Notes: generated from the letters alone by a model not told the origin. Positions 17,430 to 27,203 are shown, counted from the first letter of the stretch. The stretch is DNA of 64,000 bases from Campylobacter hominis ATCC BAA-381 (GCF_000017585.1 NC_009714.1:744001-808000); one strand, 5' to 3'. Made by a program: numbers and translations.

Positions 17430-17948
17430 ATGAGACGACAAGATAGAAATTTAACTGATATTGAAGCTTTTGAAATTATAGATAAATCTCAATTTGCAGT
17501 ACTTTCATGTTTTGATTTCAGAAATGAACCTGAAATTTTTACAATTCCGATTTTAATCGTTAGAAGAGGCAAAAGTATCTTTGTTCACGGTGCGAAACTT
17601 GGAAGCAAAGCTGAAATTTTTAAAGATAACACTCCTGTTAGTTTTGTTTGTGTTAGTTATGCGCATGTTCCTGAACACGATATTTCTTATCTTCAAGATA
17701 TAAAAAAAGATTATAAAAGACTTGCTGGTGAAGTTTTTACAACAGAATATAAAAGTGTAGTAGCAAAAACAAAAGTATATAAAATAAAAAACGAAAATAA
17801 AAAAATTGAAATTTTAAAACTTCTTTGCGAAAAATATACACCAAAATATATGGATTTTTTCGCAACTGCCGCAATTCCTGCGCTAAGTAAAATAAATATT
17901 TACGAATTTAAAATTTATGAACTGAGTGCAAAAGCGAAAATTTTATAA
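17430..17948 (+). CDS. Pyridoxamine 5'-phosphate oxidase-family (NimA-like) flavoprotein
   Basis: Split-barrel flavin-binding protein of about 172 residues. MRRQDRNLTDIEAFEIIDKS followed by FAVLSCFD, PEIFTIPI, SIFVHGAKLGSKAEIF and VSFVCVSYAHV follow the pattern of NimA-type PNPOx-like proteins, which bind FMN or heme and reduce small substrates. The ATG at 17430 is preferred over a TTG at 17418, because the latter lies inside the terminator stem of ftsZ. No strong ribosome site is visible. Substrate unknown; a role as nitro-reductase or haem-binding protein is only a family-level possibility. Confidence 0.75.
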   Translation: MRRQDRNLTDIEAFEIIDKSQFAVLSCFDFRNEPEIFTIPILIVRRGKSIFVHGAKLGSKAEIFKDNTPVSFVCVSYAHVPEHDISYLQDIKKDYKRLAGEVFTTEYKSVVAKTKVYKIKNENKKIEILKLLCEKYTPKYMDFFATAAIPALSKINIYEFKIYELSAKAKIL

Positions 17949-18007
17949 AAAATTATTTTTTAAACATAATTTAAATTTCTCTAAAAATATTAAAAAAGGA
18001 AAATTTT

Positions 18008-19186
18008 ATGAGTTTAGCTTTAGATTACAGACCGGATAAAATTGACGATATATCAGGACAACACGAAATTAAAGCAATTTTTAGAGAATTTATAAAAAAG
18101 GAAAAAATACCGAACTCTATTTTTTTTGGACCTGCCGGAAGTGGTAAAACCACTCTTGCCAAGGTTCTGGCTAATGAGCTTAATTATACATTTTATGAAC
18201 TTGATGCGTCAAATTTGAAAGTTGAAGATATTCGTAAAATTTTAAATATGCATGAAAATAGTCTTTACAAGCCGCTGATTTTTATTGATGAAATTCATCG
18301 CTTAAGTAAAAACCAACAAGAAATTTTGCTTATTCCACTTGAAAATCAAAAAGCCGTGATTATAGGCGCTACCACTGAAAATCCGCAATTTGTTTTAACA
18401 AGCGGTATTCGCTCGCGCTGTATGTTTTTTGAGTTCAAGGCGCTTACAAATGCCGATTTGTGCGAACTTTTTGAAAAGGTGCAGAAATCTTTAAATTTTA
18501 CCATCGATAAAGAGGCGAAAAATTATTTGATCTCTTCAAGCGGCGGCGATGCAAGAGCTATGTTTAATTTGCTTGATTTTGCACTTTTAATTGATGAAAA
18601 TATAAGCTTAAAGACATTAAAAACTCTTCGTGCAAATAGTATTGCTGAAGGCGCAAACAGCGATGATACGCATTATCAAATAATCAGCGCTTTTATAAAA
18701 AGTATCAGAGGAAGTGATATAGACGCTGCGATTTATTATTTGGCCCGTATGCTTGAAAATGGAGAGAGTCCTGATTTTATAGCGCGCAGGCTTATGATAC
18801 TTTCCGCAGAAGACGTCGGCAATGCAAATCCACATGCTTTAAATATAGCTGCAAGCACGCTTTTCGCTGTTTCAAAAATAGGTATGCCGGAAGCCGGAAT
18901 TATTCTGGCTCAATGCGTGGTTTATTTGGCAAGTTCGCCTAAATCAAACTCAAGCTATAAAGCGATAAACGGCGCGATTGATTTTGTTAGAAATAACGAA
19001 AATTTTGCTGTTCCAAGCTATTTGATAAATACTTCCAAAGAGCGTGAAAACTATCTTTATCCACATGATTTTGGCGGTTGGGTCAAACAAAATTATACAA
19101 GCAAACCTGTAAAATTTTATGAAAGTAAAGGAATAGGCTTTGAAAAAACTCTAAATGAGTGGATTGAAAAAATTAAAAATAAGTAA
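18008..19186 (+). CDS. rarA: Replication-associated recombination protein RarA (MgsA)
   Basis: AAA+ ATPase of the clamp-loader superfamily that acts at stalled replication forks. DDISGQHEI opens the domain; Walker A is FGPAGSGKTTLAK (about 40-52), Walker B IFIDEIHRLSK, sensor 1 IIGATTENPQF, and arginine finger SGIRSRC. The C-terminal RarA tetramerisation part (RLMILSAEDVGNANPHAL) separates it from DnaX and RuvB. 392 residues, slightly short of 447 in E. coli. ATG follows AAAAGGAAA. With recG broken in this window, fork repair may lean more on RarA; that is speculation. Confidence 0.93.
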   Translation: MSLALDYRPDKIDDISGQHEIKAIFREFIKKEKIPNSIFFGPAGSGKTTLAKVLANELNYTFYELDASNLKVEDIRKILNMHENSLYKPLIFIDEIHRLSKNQQEILLIPLENQKAVIIGATTENPQFVLTSGIRSRCMFFEFKALTNADLCELFEKVQKSLNFTIDKEAKNYLISSSGGDARAMFNLLDFALLIDENISLKTLKTLRANSIAEGANSDDTHYQIISAFIKSIRGSDIDAAIYYLARMLENGESPDFIARRLMILSAEDVGNANPHALNIAASTLFAVSKIGMPEAGIILAQCVVYLASSPKSNSSYKAINGAIDFVRNNENFAVPSYLINTSKERENYLYPHDFGGWVKQNYTSKPVKFYESKGIGFEKTLNEWIEKIKNK

Positions 19187-19262
19187 AATTTAATAACACT
19201 TCAAAAAATATAAATTGATTTTTATAATTTAATATTTTGAAATATTAAAAAAAAGGTAAATA

Positions 19263-19877
19263 ATGATAAAAAGGGGCTTTGCGCCTATTTTTGATAAAAA
19301 CTCAAAAATTTTGATTCTTGGAAGTATGCCTTCGATAGCTTCTATAAAATTCGGATTTTATTACGGGCATAAAAATAACAGATTTTGGAAAACTTTGGCT
19401 GCAATTTTTGATGATAAACTTCTGGGATCGCGAAATTTGGAGCAAATTATGATTTTGGATTTGCAAAGTACTGAATTTTCGGCACAACAAAATTTTAAAC
19501 AAACAGAGTCTAAAAACAGCGAAATTTATGCGAAATTTGCAATAAACGGAAAAATAAATGTGCATATAAAATATAAAATCGACTTTTTGCTACGTGAAAA
19601 AATCGCACTTTATGATACTGTAAAAAGCGCCGATATAAAAGGATCAGCGGACGCTTCAATTAAAAATTACAGAGCAAATGATTTGGATGAAATTTTAGAA
19701 ATAGCAGATATTAAAGCCATTTTTGCAAATGGTAAAAAATCTTATGAAGTTGCTAAAAAAGTTTTAAACAATGATAAAAGGCTAATGCTTCTAAATTCCA
19801 CAAGCAGCGCAAATGCTAGAGTTTCGCTTGATGATTTGATAAACGAATGGTCGCAAAAAATATTTAAATTTTTATAA
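19263..19877 (+). CDS. Uracil-DNA-glycosylase-superfamily protein, family 6-like
   Basis: Resembles hypoxanthine/uracil DNA glycosylases of family 6. KILILGSMPSIASIKFGFYYGHKNNRFW holds the motif 1 region with the catalytic-type Asn (KNNRFW), followed later by IALYDTV, DIKAIFANGKKSYEV and a C-terminal LLNSTSSANARVSLDDLINEW. In typical members the last motif reads LPSTSPAN; here two prolines are replaced (LNSTSSAN). Between IFDDKL and FLLREKIALYD lies about 45 extra residues rich in Gln, Lys and Asn. It is intact as a frame but may be altered in activity. 204 residues; AAAAAGG ahead of the ATG. Confidence 0.75.
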   Translation: MIKRGFAPIFDKNSKILILGSMPSIASIKFGFYYGHKNNRFWKTLAAIFDDKLLGSRNLEQIMILDLQSTEFSAQQNFKQTESKNSEIYAKFAINGKINVHIKYKIDFLLREKIALYDTVKSADIKGSADASIKNYRANDLDEILEIADIKAIFANGKKSYEVAKKVLNNDKRLMLLNSTSSANARVSLDDLINEWSQKIFKFL

Positions 19878-20336
19878 GGTATTTCGGATATTTTCTTTAA
19901 ATTTGAGGTGTTAAATTTAAAAAATTTCAAACTGAATTTTGTTTTTGAACTAAAAGAAATTTTAAACTTTTTTAAAATTTAAATTTCGATTTTACAGTTT
20001 GAAATTTTAATGATTTTAAACTGTAAAATGATTTTTATGATTAAATGCTGTTTTTAAATTGCCAATGTTTGTTTGATACTTATCCGCTCTTGAATAAAGT
20101 TTGTAAAGCTTATAGAATTTCGGTTTATTTATAAGAATTCGCCTGTGAATTATTATAAATTTTTATTTTTTGTTTTTAGACGCTGTATTTGTAAATAAAA
20201 GATAATTTCACATTTCGTTTTATTACAGTTTAAAATTTAAGAATTTTAAAAATTTAAAAAAGATAAATAATTTTTTTAATTTAAATTAAAAAAATAACAA
20301 AAAAAGAAAAAAGTTGAAATTTTAAACAATTAAAAT
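19878..20336. other. AT-rich gap before the autotransporter pseudogene
   Basis: About 460 bases with dense stops. Several short inverted AAATTT-type repeats occur but no gene, tRNA or clear promoter is seen. Confidence 0.4.
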
Positions 20337-20370
20337 AAACATTTCCCCTTAATTTTAAGGGGAAATGTTT
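20337..20370 (-). terminator. Terminator of the autotransporter gene
   Basis: AAACATTTCCCCTTA and TAAGGGGAAATGTTT form a perfect 15-bp stem with a 4-base loop. It is the strongest hairpin of the first 25 kb. It lies 30 bases beyond the present stop on the minus strand. Confidence 0.8.
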
Positions 20371-20400
20371 GAAAATTTTAAACATTGAAGTAAGAAACGT

Positions 20401-23038
20401 TTAAAATATAATCAAAAAACAGACAACATTTAAAAGTAAATGTGGAGTGCAAATTTTTACCATCCATACAAATCTAAGATTTGCACTAAGTTCATCTATC
20501 TTACCGCCCATTGCTCCAACACCAAAGCTTATATTTGATAGAGGTTTTATGCTATAAATAACACCAAGTTCACCTCCACCACTAAAGCCTTTATTTGTAC
20601 TTTCTATAGTTTTATTTATATTAGGTGCATAGGTACTACTTTTGCCATCAAGCTCATATACAAGTCTTGCTCTTGCATATAGATTTGTATCTGTATTTGT
20701 CTTATAGTAAGCTATACTATCAAATTTAATTCTTTTTGATGAGACATCTTTGATATTTAAAGTTTCACCATTTATGTCTAAATCATAACCATCAACATTT
20801 GAATAAGCATAGCCAAGTCTATTTGTTAGCATAAATCTATCAAAGTAAGAATCATGTCCTAAAAATGCTCCAAGAGAGTAAAATGTAGAGTCTTTATTAA
20901 TATTTAGATTATCGTAGCCTTTTAAGGTATATTTGTTATTTAACTTACCTATTTTTGTATAAGAGTCTATAAAGAAGTTATTTCTTAAATCAAATCTTGC
21001 CAATGCTCCTACTGCATAAGCTTTTATTTTACCATCATTTTTATAAGAGTTTATACTTCCATCATAATCTGCATAAGATTATTCAAAAAATCCACCCATT
21101 AATGCATTATCAGCTCTACTTGCAACACCTACATCTATAATTGCTCCATTTACATCAGTATCGCTTTTACCGATATTACTTTTATATCCTTTTACATATC
21201 CAAAGCTTATGATATTATCGGTATTTGCAGATACGTTATTATCAAGCATTGCTATGTTTGATATATTATCACTCATTAAATCACTCATTTGATTTACAAC
21301 ATGAGAACTTACCGAATTCGGTATTAATGTATGATTTATCTTAGGGTTAACTTTAGGAGTGATAGGCTTACTAGGCTCTGGTGTTGGAGTTGGAGTTGTT
21401 GATTCAATTTCTCCAACTTCTAAATATAAATTACTTTTATCTTTGTTTAACTCTACATTATAAATTGTACTAGCTCCTACTTCAGATACAATTGATTTAG
21501 TAACTTTAGTTAACTCTTTACTTTCTATTTCAAGGTCTTTATCTATAGCTTGTTTTTCTTCTAAAGTATCTTCATCAATAGAAGCTTTTTTAATAATGTA
21601 AATTTTTTCTTTTGGTTTAAGATTTTTTATAACAGCTTGACTTTCTCCTTGTTTTACATAAGGATTTACTTTTACACTGTTTAAAACTGTATCTTCATCT
21701 TCTGTTAATTGAAGCACTATATCATCCGCTTTTAAACCTTGTGGAAGATTAAAATTTGCTTCATCAAAGTTTTTAATATTTCCTGCTATCAGATCCTTAC
21801 CGGTAACATTTAAGGTATTGCCTAAAATTGCTTCTTTATTAACACCATCTGAAAATCCACCATGGATTACACCTTTAACTAAAAAAGTGTTTACCTAAAG
21901 CTAAATCTCTTGCTGAGTTATGAAATAAATTTACAGTGTTATTTATAGCAGTGCTTTCATTTGAGTAGCCACCATAAACATCACCATCTATATTTGATGA
22001 AGTTATTGAAACGGTATTATTAGTTGCATTATTTGTTGATGCTCCGCCGGCAATTGCAAAATCTATATAGGGATGATCTTGTTTAGATATTTTTGATGAG
22101 ATTATTTCTACTTCATTTTTATTGGCATCATTACCATAGCCAAAAAGCCATGAATCTCCGCCAATAATCGTACCTTTTACATTTGATGAAGTAATTTTTA
22201 CTATATTTTCTTCAGTGACTATAGGTTCTTCGTCTGATGCTGCTACTCCGGAGATAATCGTAGCGTTGATTATGTTTGACTTATCTATTATTACTTCATT
22301 GTTTTGGGCTTTTCCTAGTGCTGTTCCACCTATTATTTGAAAATCCAAAATTTTGTTATCAGATATTAATTTTGATGAAGATATATTTATTCTATTATTT
22401 GAGCTATTTCCTTTGTTTTCATTGATTGTTCTTCCACCTACTATAGTTAATTTACTTATATTTGTTGAAATAGAATCAATATTTACTTTATTAAAATTTG
22501 TATTTCCTTCCCAGCTATCTGCTCCAAATATACGAATGTCCCTTGTTATTGTACTGGGCATTTTTGTAATATTTATATTATTATATGAAGCATCACTATT
22601 TTCAGACATTCCACCGATTAGATTTACTACATAGTTACTTGTGGCAATACCTGATAATTCTACATTTAGAGTATAGCCTTTTATTTCATTATTTCTATTT
22701 GCACCTGCAGCATAGACAACATTTTCTTTTATGCTTACTTTATCAAGAGTTATTTCTTTGGTCGACAAATTTCCTGCATTATGATTAAATGTAGGAAACA
22801 TAAATGGTGGATTTATAACTTTAAATTCACTCTCTGATCCAAAAGCAGCACTATTAAAAAGTGCCAATATAAAACTCATAGATATAAAACTTTTTTTGAA
22901 TATTGAATTGCCTAAATAATTAAATTTTAAATTTTTTATATTACGCTCTTTTAATTGTTTTTTTTGGAAGAATTGCTTTGAGTACAGATTAAATTATAAA
23001 AAGACCTTTGTTTCTCTCTCTTGCAGAAAATTTTTCAT
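20401..23038 (-). pseudogene. Autotransporter (type V secretion) with four disabling lesions
   Basis: Reading the minus strand from ATG 23038 (after AAAGGTGA) gives a long autotransporter leader, MKNFLQERETKVFL, a TAA at 22994-22996, then FNLYSKQFFQKKQL..., a signal-peptide core MSFILALFNSAAFG, and a passenger of beta-helix-like repeats in which SSNI, NNTV and GG recur. A one-base shift within or near the A6 run at 21881-21886 breaks the frame (LGKHFFS-stop against FLVKGVIHGGFSDG). The frame resumes through a proline linker (TPTPTPEPSKP) into a beta-barrel, is stopped again by TAA at 21076-21078, and continues ARFDLRNNFFIDSY. At the end a tandem ATGGATGG (20460-20467) removes what looks like a native stop after NLRFVW. 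The protein cannot be made intact unless several errors are suppressed. Confidence 0.85.
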
Positions 23039-23169
23039 AAAATCACCTTTAAAATGAATTTTTTAAATTTTGTAAATATATTAAATTATTATTAAATAGC
23101 ACTATTTTTTATAAAAAATAAGACAAAAATTTATTAAATTATTTTAATAAATTGCGCTGATTTTAAATA

Positions 23170-24897
23170 TTATTTTATTTTTCTAAAAAGTGCAAAACCT
23201 ATTATAAACAGTATATAAAAAGCAAGTGAAAAAATCTGAGATATGCTTATAAATATACTAAGTATCGCGATGGCAATATGTACAAAAACCGCAACTAAAA
23301 ATAGCCAGACGCCTGAAATTTTAAATAGAGTAAAATATATTAAAATTTCAAAAATAAGCCAGCAAATTCCAAATATTGAAATTAAAATTAAAGCGACTTT
23401 CATAAAAAAATCTGCATTCAGTGGAATAAAAGTTCCAATTTGCGGAAAAAGTAAAAACAGTAAACATAAAATCATTAAAAATAATGACCAGGCGTATAGT
23501 TTGGCATTTCTAAAAAGAGTAGGGCGATTTGAAGCTGTAGCAGCCAAATAAAATGCCTTTAAAAGCGGTGAAATATGTAAAAAATAGACCAAAGCGCCTA
23601 TTATAATAATCAAACTAAGTCCTGAATAAAGCGGGCTTGCAGTTATTGTATCTACATAAGGCAAGTTCAAAATAAATATAATTATTTGATTTAAAATTTG
23701 CGGTGCGAAAATTTTAAGCATTCCGAAAATTCCAAAAAATATAAGCGGTAACGCATAAGCCAAAATTCCGGCTTTTCTAATTTTTCCTGCATAAATTTGT
23801 GTTTCTATACTTGATTTACCACTATTTGTGGCAAACTCGAAAAGCGGCATATTTTGTTTATTCATACCGTTTGTTTTTGATGATGGAACATTTTGAGATT
23901 GATATGATTTTTTTGAGTTTTCTCTTGCTTTAGCAAAGTATGCATTAGCGTCAAATTTCGGTTTTGTCTGATTTATCTGTTCGTTTGAAGCGACATTAGG
24001 ATTATGTGAAAATGCTGAATATTTCGACTTTTCGTTTTCAGCCGCTTTAGCCTGCATTTTTTTACGCATTTCTTCAAATTTTTTAGCCACGTCCGACATT
24101 TCATGTTTCGGTTCGTTTGTATTTTTGACTGTATCAGCTTTAAAATCTTGAGAAAAACCGGAATTTTGTGCGCCTGCAAAATTTTGATTATTTGATGTAT
24201 TTTGCGCTATATTTCTATTTGATTCCAAATTTTGCGTGTTTTGCGTTGAAACCGTTTCTTTTTTATCTGCTTCTTGAGCTTTTTTTTGGGCAAAAAGTTC
24301 GGCTATTTTTGTTTTTGAAGTACTTTCAAAATTTTGTTTTTCACTACCGCCAGTCTGATTTTTAATATTTTCATTTCTTTTTTTGTTTTTACCGAAATTA
24401 AGAGAATAACGAGCTAGATTATCTTTTGCGTGTTTTGATTCATATTCTGCCCGTTTTGCAGCTGCTATAAGTTCTTCTTCAGCCTTTCTTTCAGCCTCTT
24501 TTTGTGCAGCTTTTTTTCGTGCTTCTTCTTCGGCAGCTTTTTTCGCCTCTTCTTCAGCCTTTTTTTTGGCTTCGTATGCTTCCTGCTCTTTTTGTTTATC
24601 CGTTTTAAGCATATCAAAGCTGAACCATGAATTTGATTTTTTGTTTTCTTTTATTTGTGAAGTTTTATCATTTGAGATAGATTCAGCTTTCAAATTTTGC
24701 TGTTTTGATTTATTTAACCGGTTTTCGTTTTTACTTTTTGTGACTTGCACCTCTACCGCTTTTACGCCCGCCATTTCAAAACTGACTTCATCGCCGATTG
24801 AAGCGTTTGGACTTAGTAAATCAAGAGGTGAGAAAAAATACTCTTTTCCGCCTGATGTAATTATATTTTCTGCTGTTATTGTCCCTGTTAAAACCAT
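23170..24897 (-). CDS. Coiled-coil protein with C-terminal multi-spanning membrane domain, function unknown
   Basis: Not recognised. In order: residues 1-55 form a small beta-rich domain (MVLTGTITAENIITSGGKEYFF, then GDEVSFEMAGVKAVEVQVTK) that looks like an OB-type fold; 100-165 are a charged helix of repeated K, A and E (AKKKAEEEAKKAAEEEARKK) like the TolA linker; 166-370 are polar and Asn/Gln/Lys-rich, probably disordered; 375-575 hold about six hydrophobic helices. The start is ATG 24897. It begins three bases after the glmS stop, so the two are probably co-transcribed. The arrangement suggests a membrane protein with a long cytoplasmic arm, with the N-terminal domain perhaps binding nucleic acid or protein. 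Confidence 0.75.
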   Translation of the reverse strand: MVLTGTITAENIITSGGKEYFFSPLDLLSPNASIGDEVSFEMAGVKAVEVQVTKSKNENRLNKSKQQNLKAESISNDKTSQIKENKKSNSWFSFDMLKTDKQKEQEAYEAKKKAEEEAKKAAEEEARKKAAQKEAERKAEEELIAAAKRAEYESKHAKDNLARYSLNFGKNKKRNENIKNQTGGSEKQNFESTSKTKIAELFAQKKAQEADKKETVSTQNTQNLESNRNIAQNTSNNQNFAGAQNSGFSQDFKADTVKNTNEPKHEMSDVAKKFEEMRKKMQAKAAENEKSKYSAFSHNPNVASNEQINQTKPKFDANAYFAKARENSKKSYQSQNVPSSKTNGMNKQNMPLFEFATNSGKSSIETQIYAGKIRKAGILAYALPLIFFGIFGMLKIFAPQILNQIIIFILNLPYVDTITASPLYSGLSLIIIIGALVYFLHISPLLKAFYLAATASNRPTLFRNAKLYAWSLFLMILCLLFLLFPQIGTFIPLNADFFMKVALILISIFGICWLIFEILIYFTLFKISGVWLFLVAVFVHIAIAILSIFISISQIFSLAFYILFIIGFALFRKIK

Positions 24898-24900
24898 TTT

Positions 24901-26721
24901 TTACTCCACTGTAACACTTTTTGCAAGATTTCTAGGCATATCCACATCATTTCCAAGACGGATTGAAATTTCTAAAGCTAAAAGTTGTAAAATTATCATC
25001 ATCTCGAAAAATTCGCACATAGGATGGTTGAAATCTCTTGTTTTTATAAAATCATCCGCTAAATCAAACTCAAACGGAGAAATTGCCAAAATATAACTAT
25101 CACGTGCCGCAAGCTCTTCTACATTGCTTTTTGTTTTATCATAAAGAGAGTTTTTAGGCATAAGTGCGATTGTAAAAAGTTTTTCATCGGCAAGCGCGAT
25201 AGGACCGTGTTTCATTTCGCCACTTGGATAACCTTCCGCGTGAAGATAACTTATTTCTTTCAGTTTTAAAGCACCCTCAAGCGCTAAAGGATAAAAAATG
25301 TCCCGTCCGATAAAAAAGAAGCCATGACCGTGTAAATAGTGTTTTGACATTCTAAAAATTTTATCTTGAAGTTTTCGATCAACGTTTAAAATTTGTGAAA
25401 TTTTACGCATTGCCAAAATTTCACTGTTTTTATCTTCCATACTTAAAACTTTGCGCTCATTTGCAAGATATACGCAAAACATCCAAAGTACCATAACTTG
25501 CGTTGCAAAAGCTTTTGTAGAGGCTACGCCTTTTTCAATTCCGGCTCTTGTTAATATAGTAAAATCTGCCGTTCGAACGATTGAACTGTTATCGACATTA
25601 CAAATTGCAAGCGTTTTTACACCAGCTTTTTTAGCGATTTTAAGTGCTTCAAGAGTATCTGCCGTTTCGCCGCTTTGGCTTATTACAATAAAAAGCGAAT
25701 TTTTATTCATAAGAGGTTTACGGTATCTGAATTCGCTTGCTATTTCAACTTTTGCACGAATTTCTGCAATTTTTTCAAGCATATAACTTGCCGTAAGAGC
25801 TGCGTGATAGCTGGTTCCGCAAGCACATAAAATGATTTCGTTTATACCGCTGAAATCGGCGTCTTTCAACTCTTCAAAATAAATTTTGTCTTCTCTTATT
25901 CTTCCCATTAAAGTTTCGCTTATAACTTGTGACTGCTCGTAAATCTCTTTTTCCATAAAAAAGCGGTATCCCTCTTTTTGTGCGAAACTTCGGTCTTGTT
26001 TGAGTTCTATAAAATTAGGTGTAATTTTTTTTGTGTTGTTAAAAATTTCGATTTCGCCCATCTTCGCCACACCGTAAACACCGTCGTCAAGATAAGTAAC
26101 ATTTTGCGCTATTCCTATTAAAGGAGCGTCAGAAGAGCTGAAAATCACTTCATTTTCGCTATTTTTTCCGATTATCAAAGGAACTGCGTTTTTGGCGAAA
26201 AATATACATTCAGGCGCAACTTTTGTGATAAGCAAAATTGCAAAAGAGCCTTTTAATTTTTTTACGGTTTCACCAAAAGCTTTAAATGCATTTTTCTCTT
26301 TTTTATTTATTTTTTCAAATAGATGAACGATTACTTCGGTATCTGTTTGGCTAAGAAATTTTACGCCGTCATTTTCAAGCTCTTTTTTTATCTCTGCATA
26401 GTTTTCGATGATTCCGTTGTGTATAACAAAACTGTATTCGCCAAGATGCGGATGAGCATTTAATTCAGTAGGTTTGCCGTGCGTCGCCCATCTGGTGTGT
26501 CCTATGGCTACGCCAAAACCGCTGCTTGTGAAGTCTTTGGTTTTATTTCTTAAATTTTCAAGTTTACCGACTGCTTTAAAATAATGGATGTCACGTCCGC
26601 CTTCGCCGCACATTACAGCGATTCCGGCGCTATCGTAACCACGATATTCAAGCTCTTTTAAACCATTTAATATAATCTCTTTTTTTTCTTTATTTCCTAT
26701 ATAGCCTACGATTCCGCACAT
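24901..26721 (-). CDS. glmS: Glutamine-fructose-6-phosphate aminotransferase GlmS
   Basis: Makes glucosamine-6-phosphate from fructose-6-phosphate and glutamine, the entry to peptidoglycan and LPS amino sugars. The start is ATG 26721 after AAAAGGAT, because this places the nucleophile Cys directly after Met (MCGIVGYIG); an in-frame ATG 12 codons upstream would bury it. The glutaminase domain includes GHTRWATHGKPTELNAHPH; two SIS sugar-isomerase domains follow (CGTSYHAALTASYMLE, ISQSGETADTLEAL), and the C terminus ends LAKSVTVE as expected. 606 residues. No glmS ribozyme is evident upstream. Confidence 0.97.
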   Translation of the reverse strand: MCGIVGYIGNKEKKEIILNGLKELEYRGYDSAGIAVMCGEGGRDIHYFKAVGKLENLRNKTKDFTSSGFGVAIGHTRWATHGKPTELNAHPHLGEYSFVIHNGIIENYAEIKKELENDGVKFLSQTDTEVIVHLFEKINKKEKNAFKAFGETVKKLKGSFAILLITKVAPECIFFAKNAVPLIIGKNSENEVIFSSSDAPLIGIAQNVTYLDDGVYGVAKMGEIEIFNNTKKITPNFIELKQDRSFAQKEGYRFFMEKEIYEQSQVISETLMGRIREDKIYFEELKDADFSGINEIILCACGTSYHAALTASYMLEKIAEIRAKVEIASEFRYRKPLMNKNSLFIVISQSGETADTLEALKIAKKAGVKTLAICNVDNSSIVRTADFTILTRAGIEKGVASTKAFATQVMVLWMFCVYLANERKVLSMEDKNSEILAMRKISQILNVDRKLQDKIFRMSKHYLHGHGFFFIGRDIFYPLALEGALKLKEISYLHAEGYPSGEMKHGPIALADEKLFTIALMPKNSLYDKTKSNVEELAARDSYILAISPFEFDLADDFIKTRDFNHPMCEFFEMMIILQLLALEISIRLGNDVDMPRNLAKSVTVE

Positions 26722-26810
26722 AAATTTATTATCCTTTTTAACTATTTTATATTTCAAAAAATTTCACATGTAATTTCAATTTATATTTTTTAACTTTGTA
26801 TTATAGCAAT

Positions 26811-27203
26811 TTAAACTGATAAATCGAAATTTTTTATCAAATTTTCGTAAAATTCGCGCTCTTTTTTATAATTTTGTGGGAAAAGTGCAGTTTTGTAAAT
26901 ATATAAAATTTTAATTTGAATTTTATTTTCAAAGCTAATTTTCTCGTTTTTAAGAATTTTAAGACCGAATTCGCTCCGAATTCCTAAAATTTTACAAAAT
27001 TTAATAAATTCGTTTTCATCTTTTGAAATAAGCAAAACTTTAAGCAAATCCTTGCTGTTTTGGCACAAATCAAAATATACCGCATTTGCAAAAAAATCAT
27101 TGAAATTTCCTAAATTTCGCAAATATTTCACATCGCAAAATTCTTCTAAATTTTCTACGAAATTTTCACTTTTAAAAGCTCTTTTAAATTCGCTGTAATC
27201 CAT
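26811..27203 (-). CDS. Hypothetical 130-residue protein
   Basis: Not recognised. A cytoplasmic, mostly helical and charged protein (MDYSEFKRAFKSENF, then FCDVKYLRNLGNFNDFF) with no membrane segment or signal peptide. It is transcribed toward glmS 90 bases away and away from mqnE, from which it is separated by about 65 bases. Codon use (AT-rich third positions) matches its neighbours, which supports it being real; it could share a transcript with glmS. Confidence 0.6.
   Translation of the reverse strand: MDYSEFKRAFKSENFVENLEEFCDVKYLRNLGNFNDFFANAVYFDLCQNSKDLLKVLLISKDENEFIKFCKILGIRSEFGLKILKNEKISFENKIQIKILYIYKTALFPQNYKKEREFYENLIKNFDLSV

Noticed and set aside
24440-24600. DNA repeat in the K/A/E-rich part of the unassigned membrane protein
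   Set aside because: Codons differ between units; this is a protein-level coiled-coil bias, not a tandem DNA repeat.
24901-26757. Longer GlmS start at 26757
   Set aside because: It would place 12 residues before the catalytic Cys, which must follow Met directly; the AAAAGGAT site fits ATG 26721.
26722-26810. glmS ribozyme upstream of glmS
   Set aside because: The leader is too short and has no matching core; the ribozyme is known from Gram-positives.
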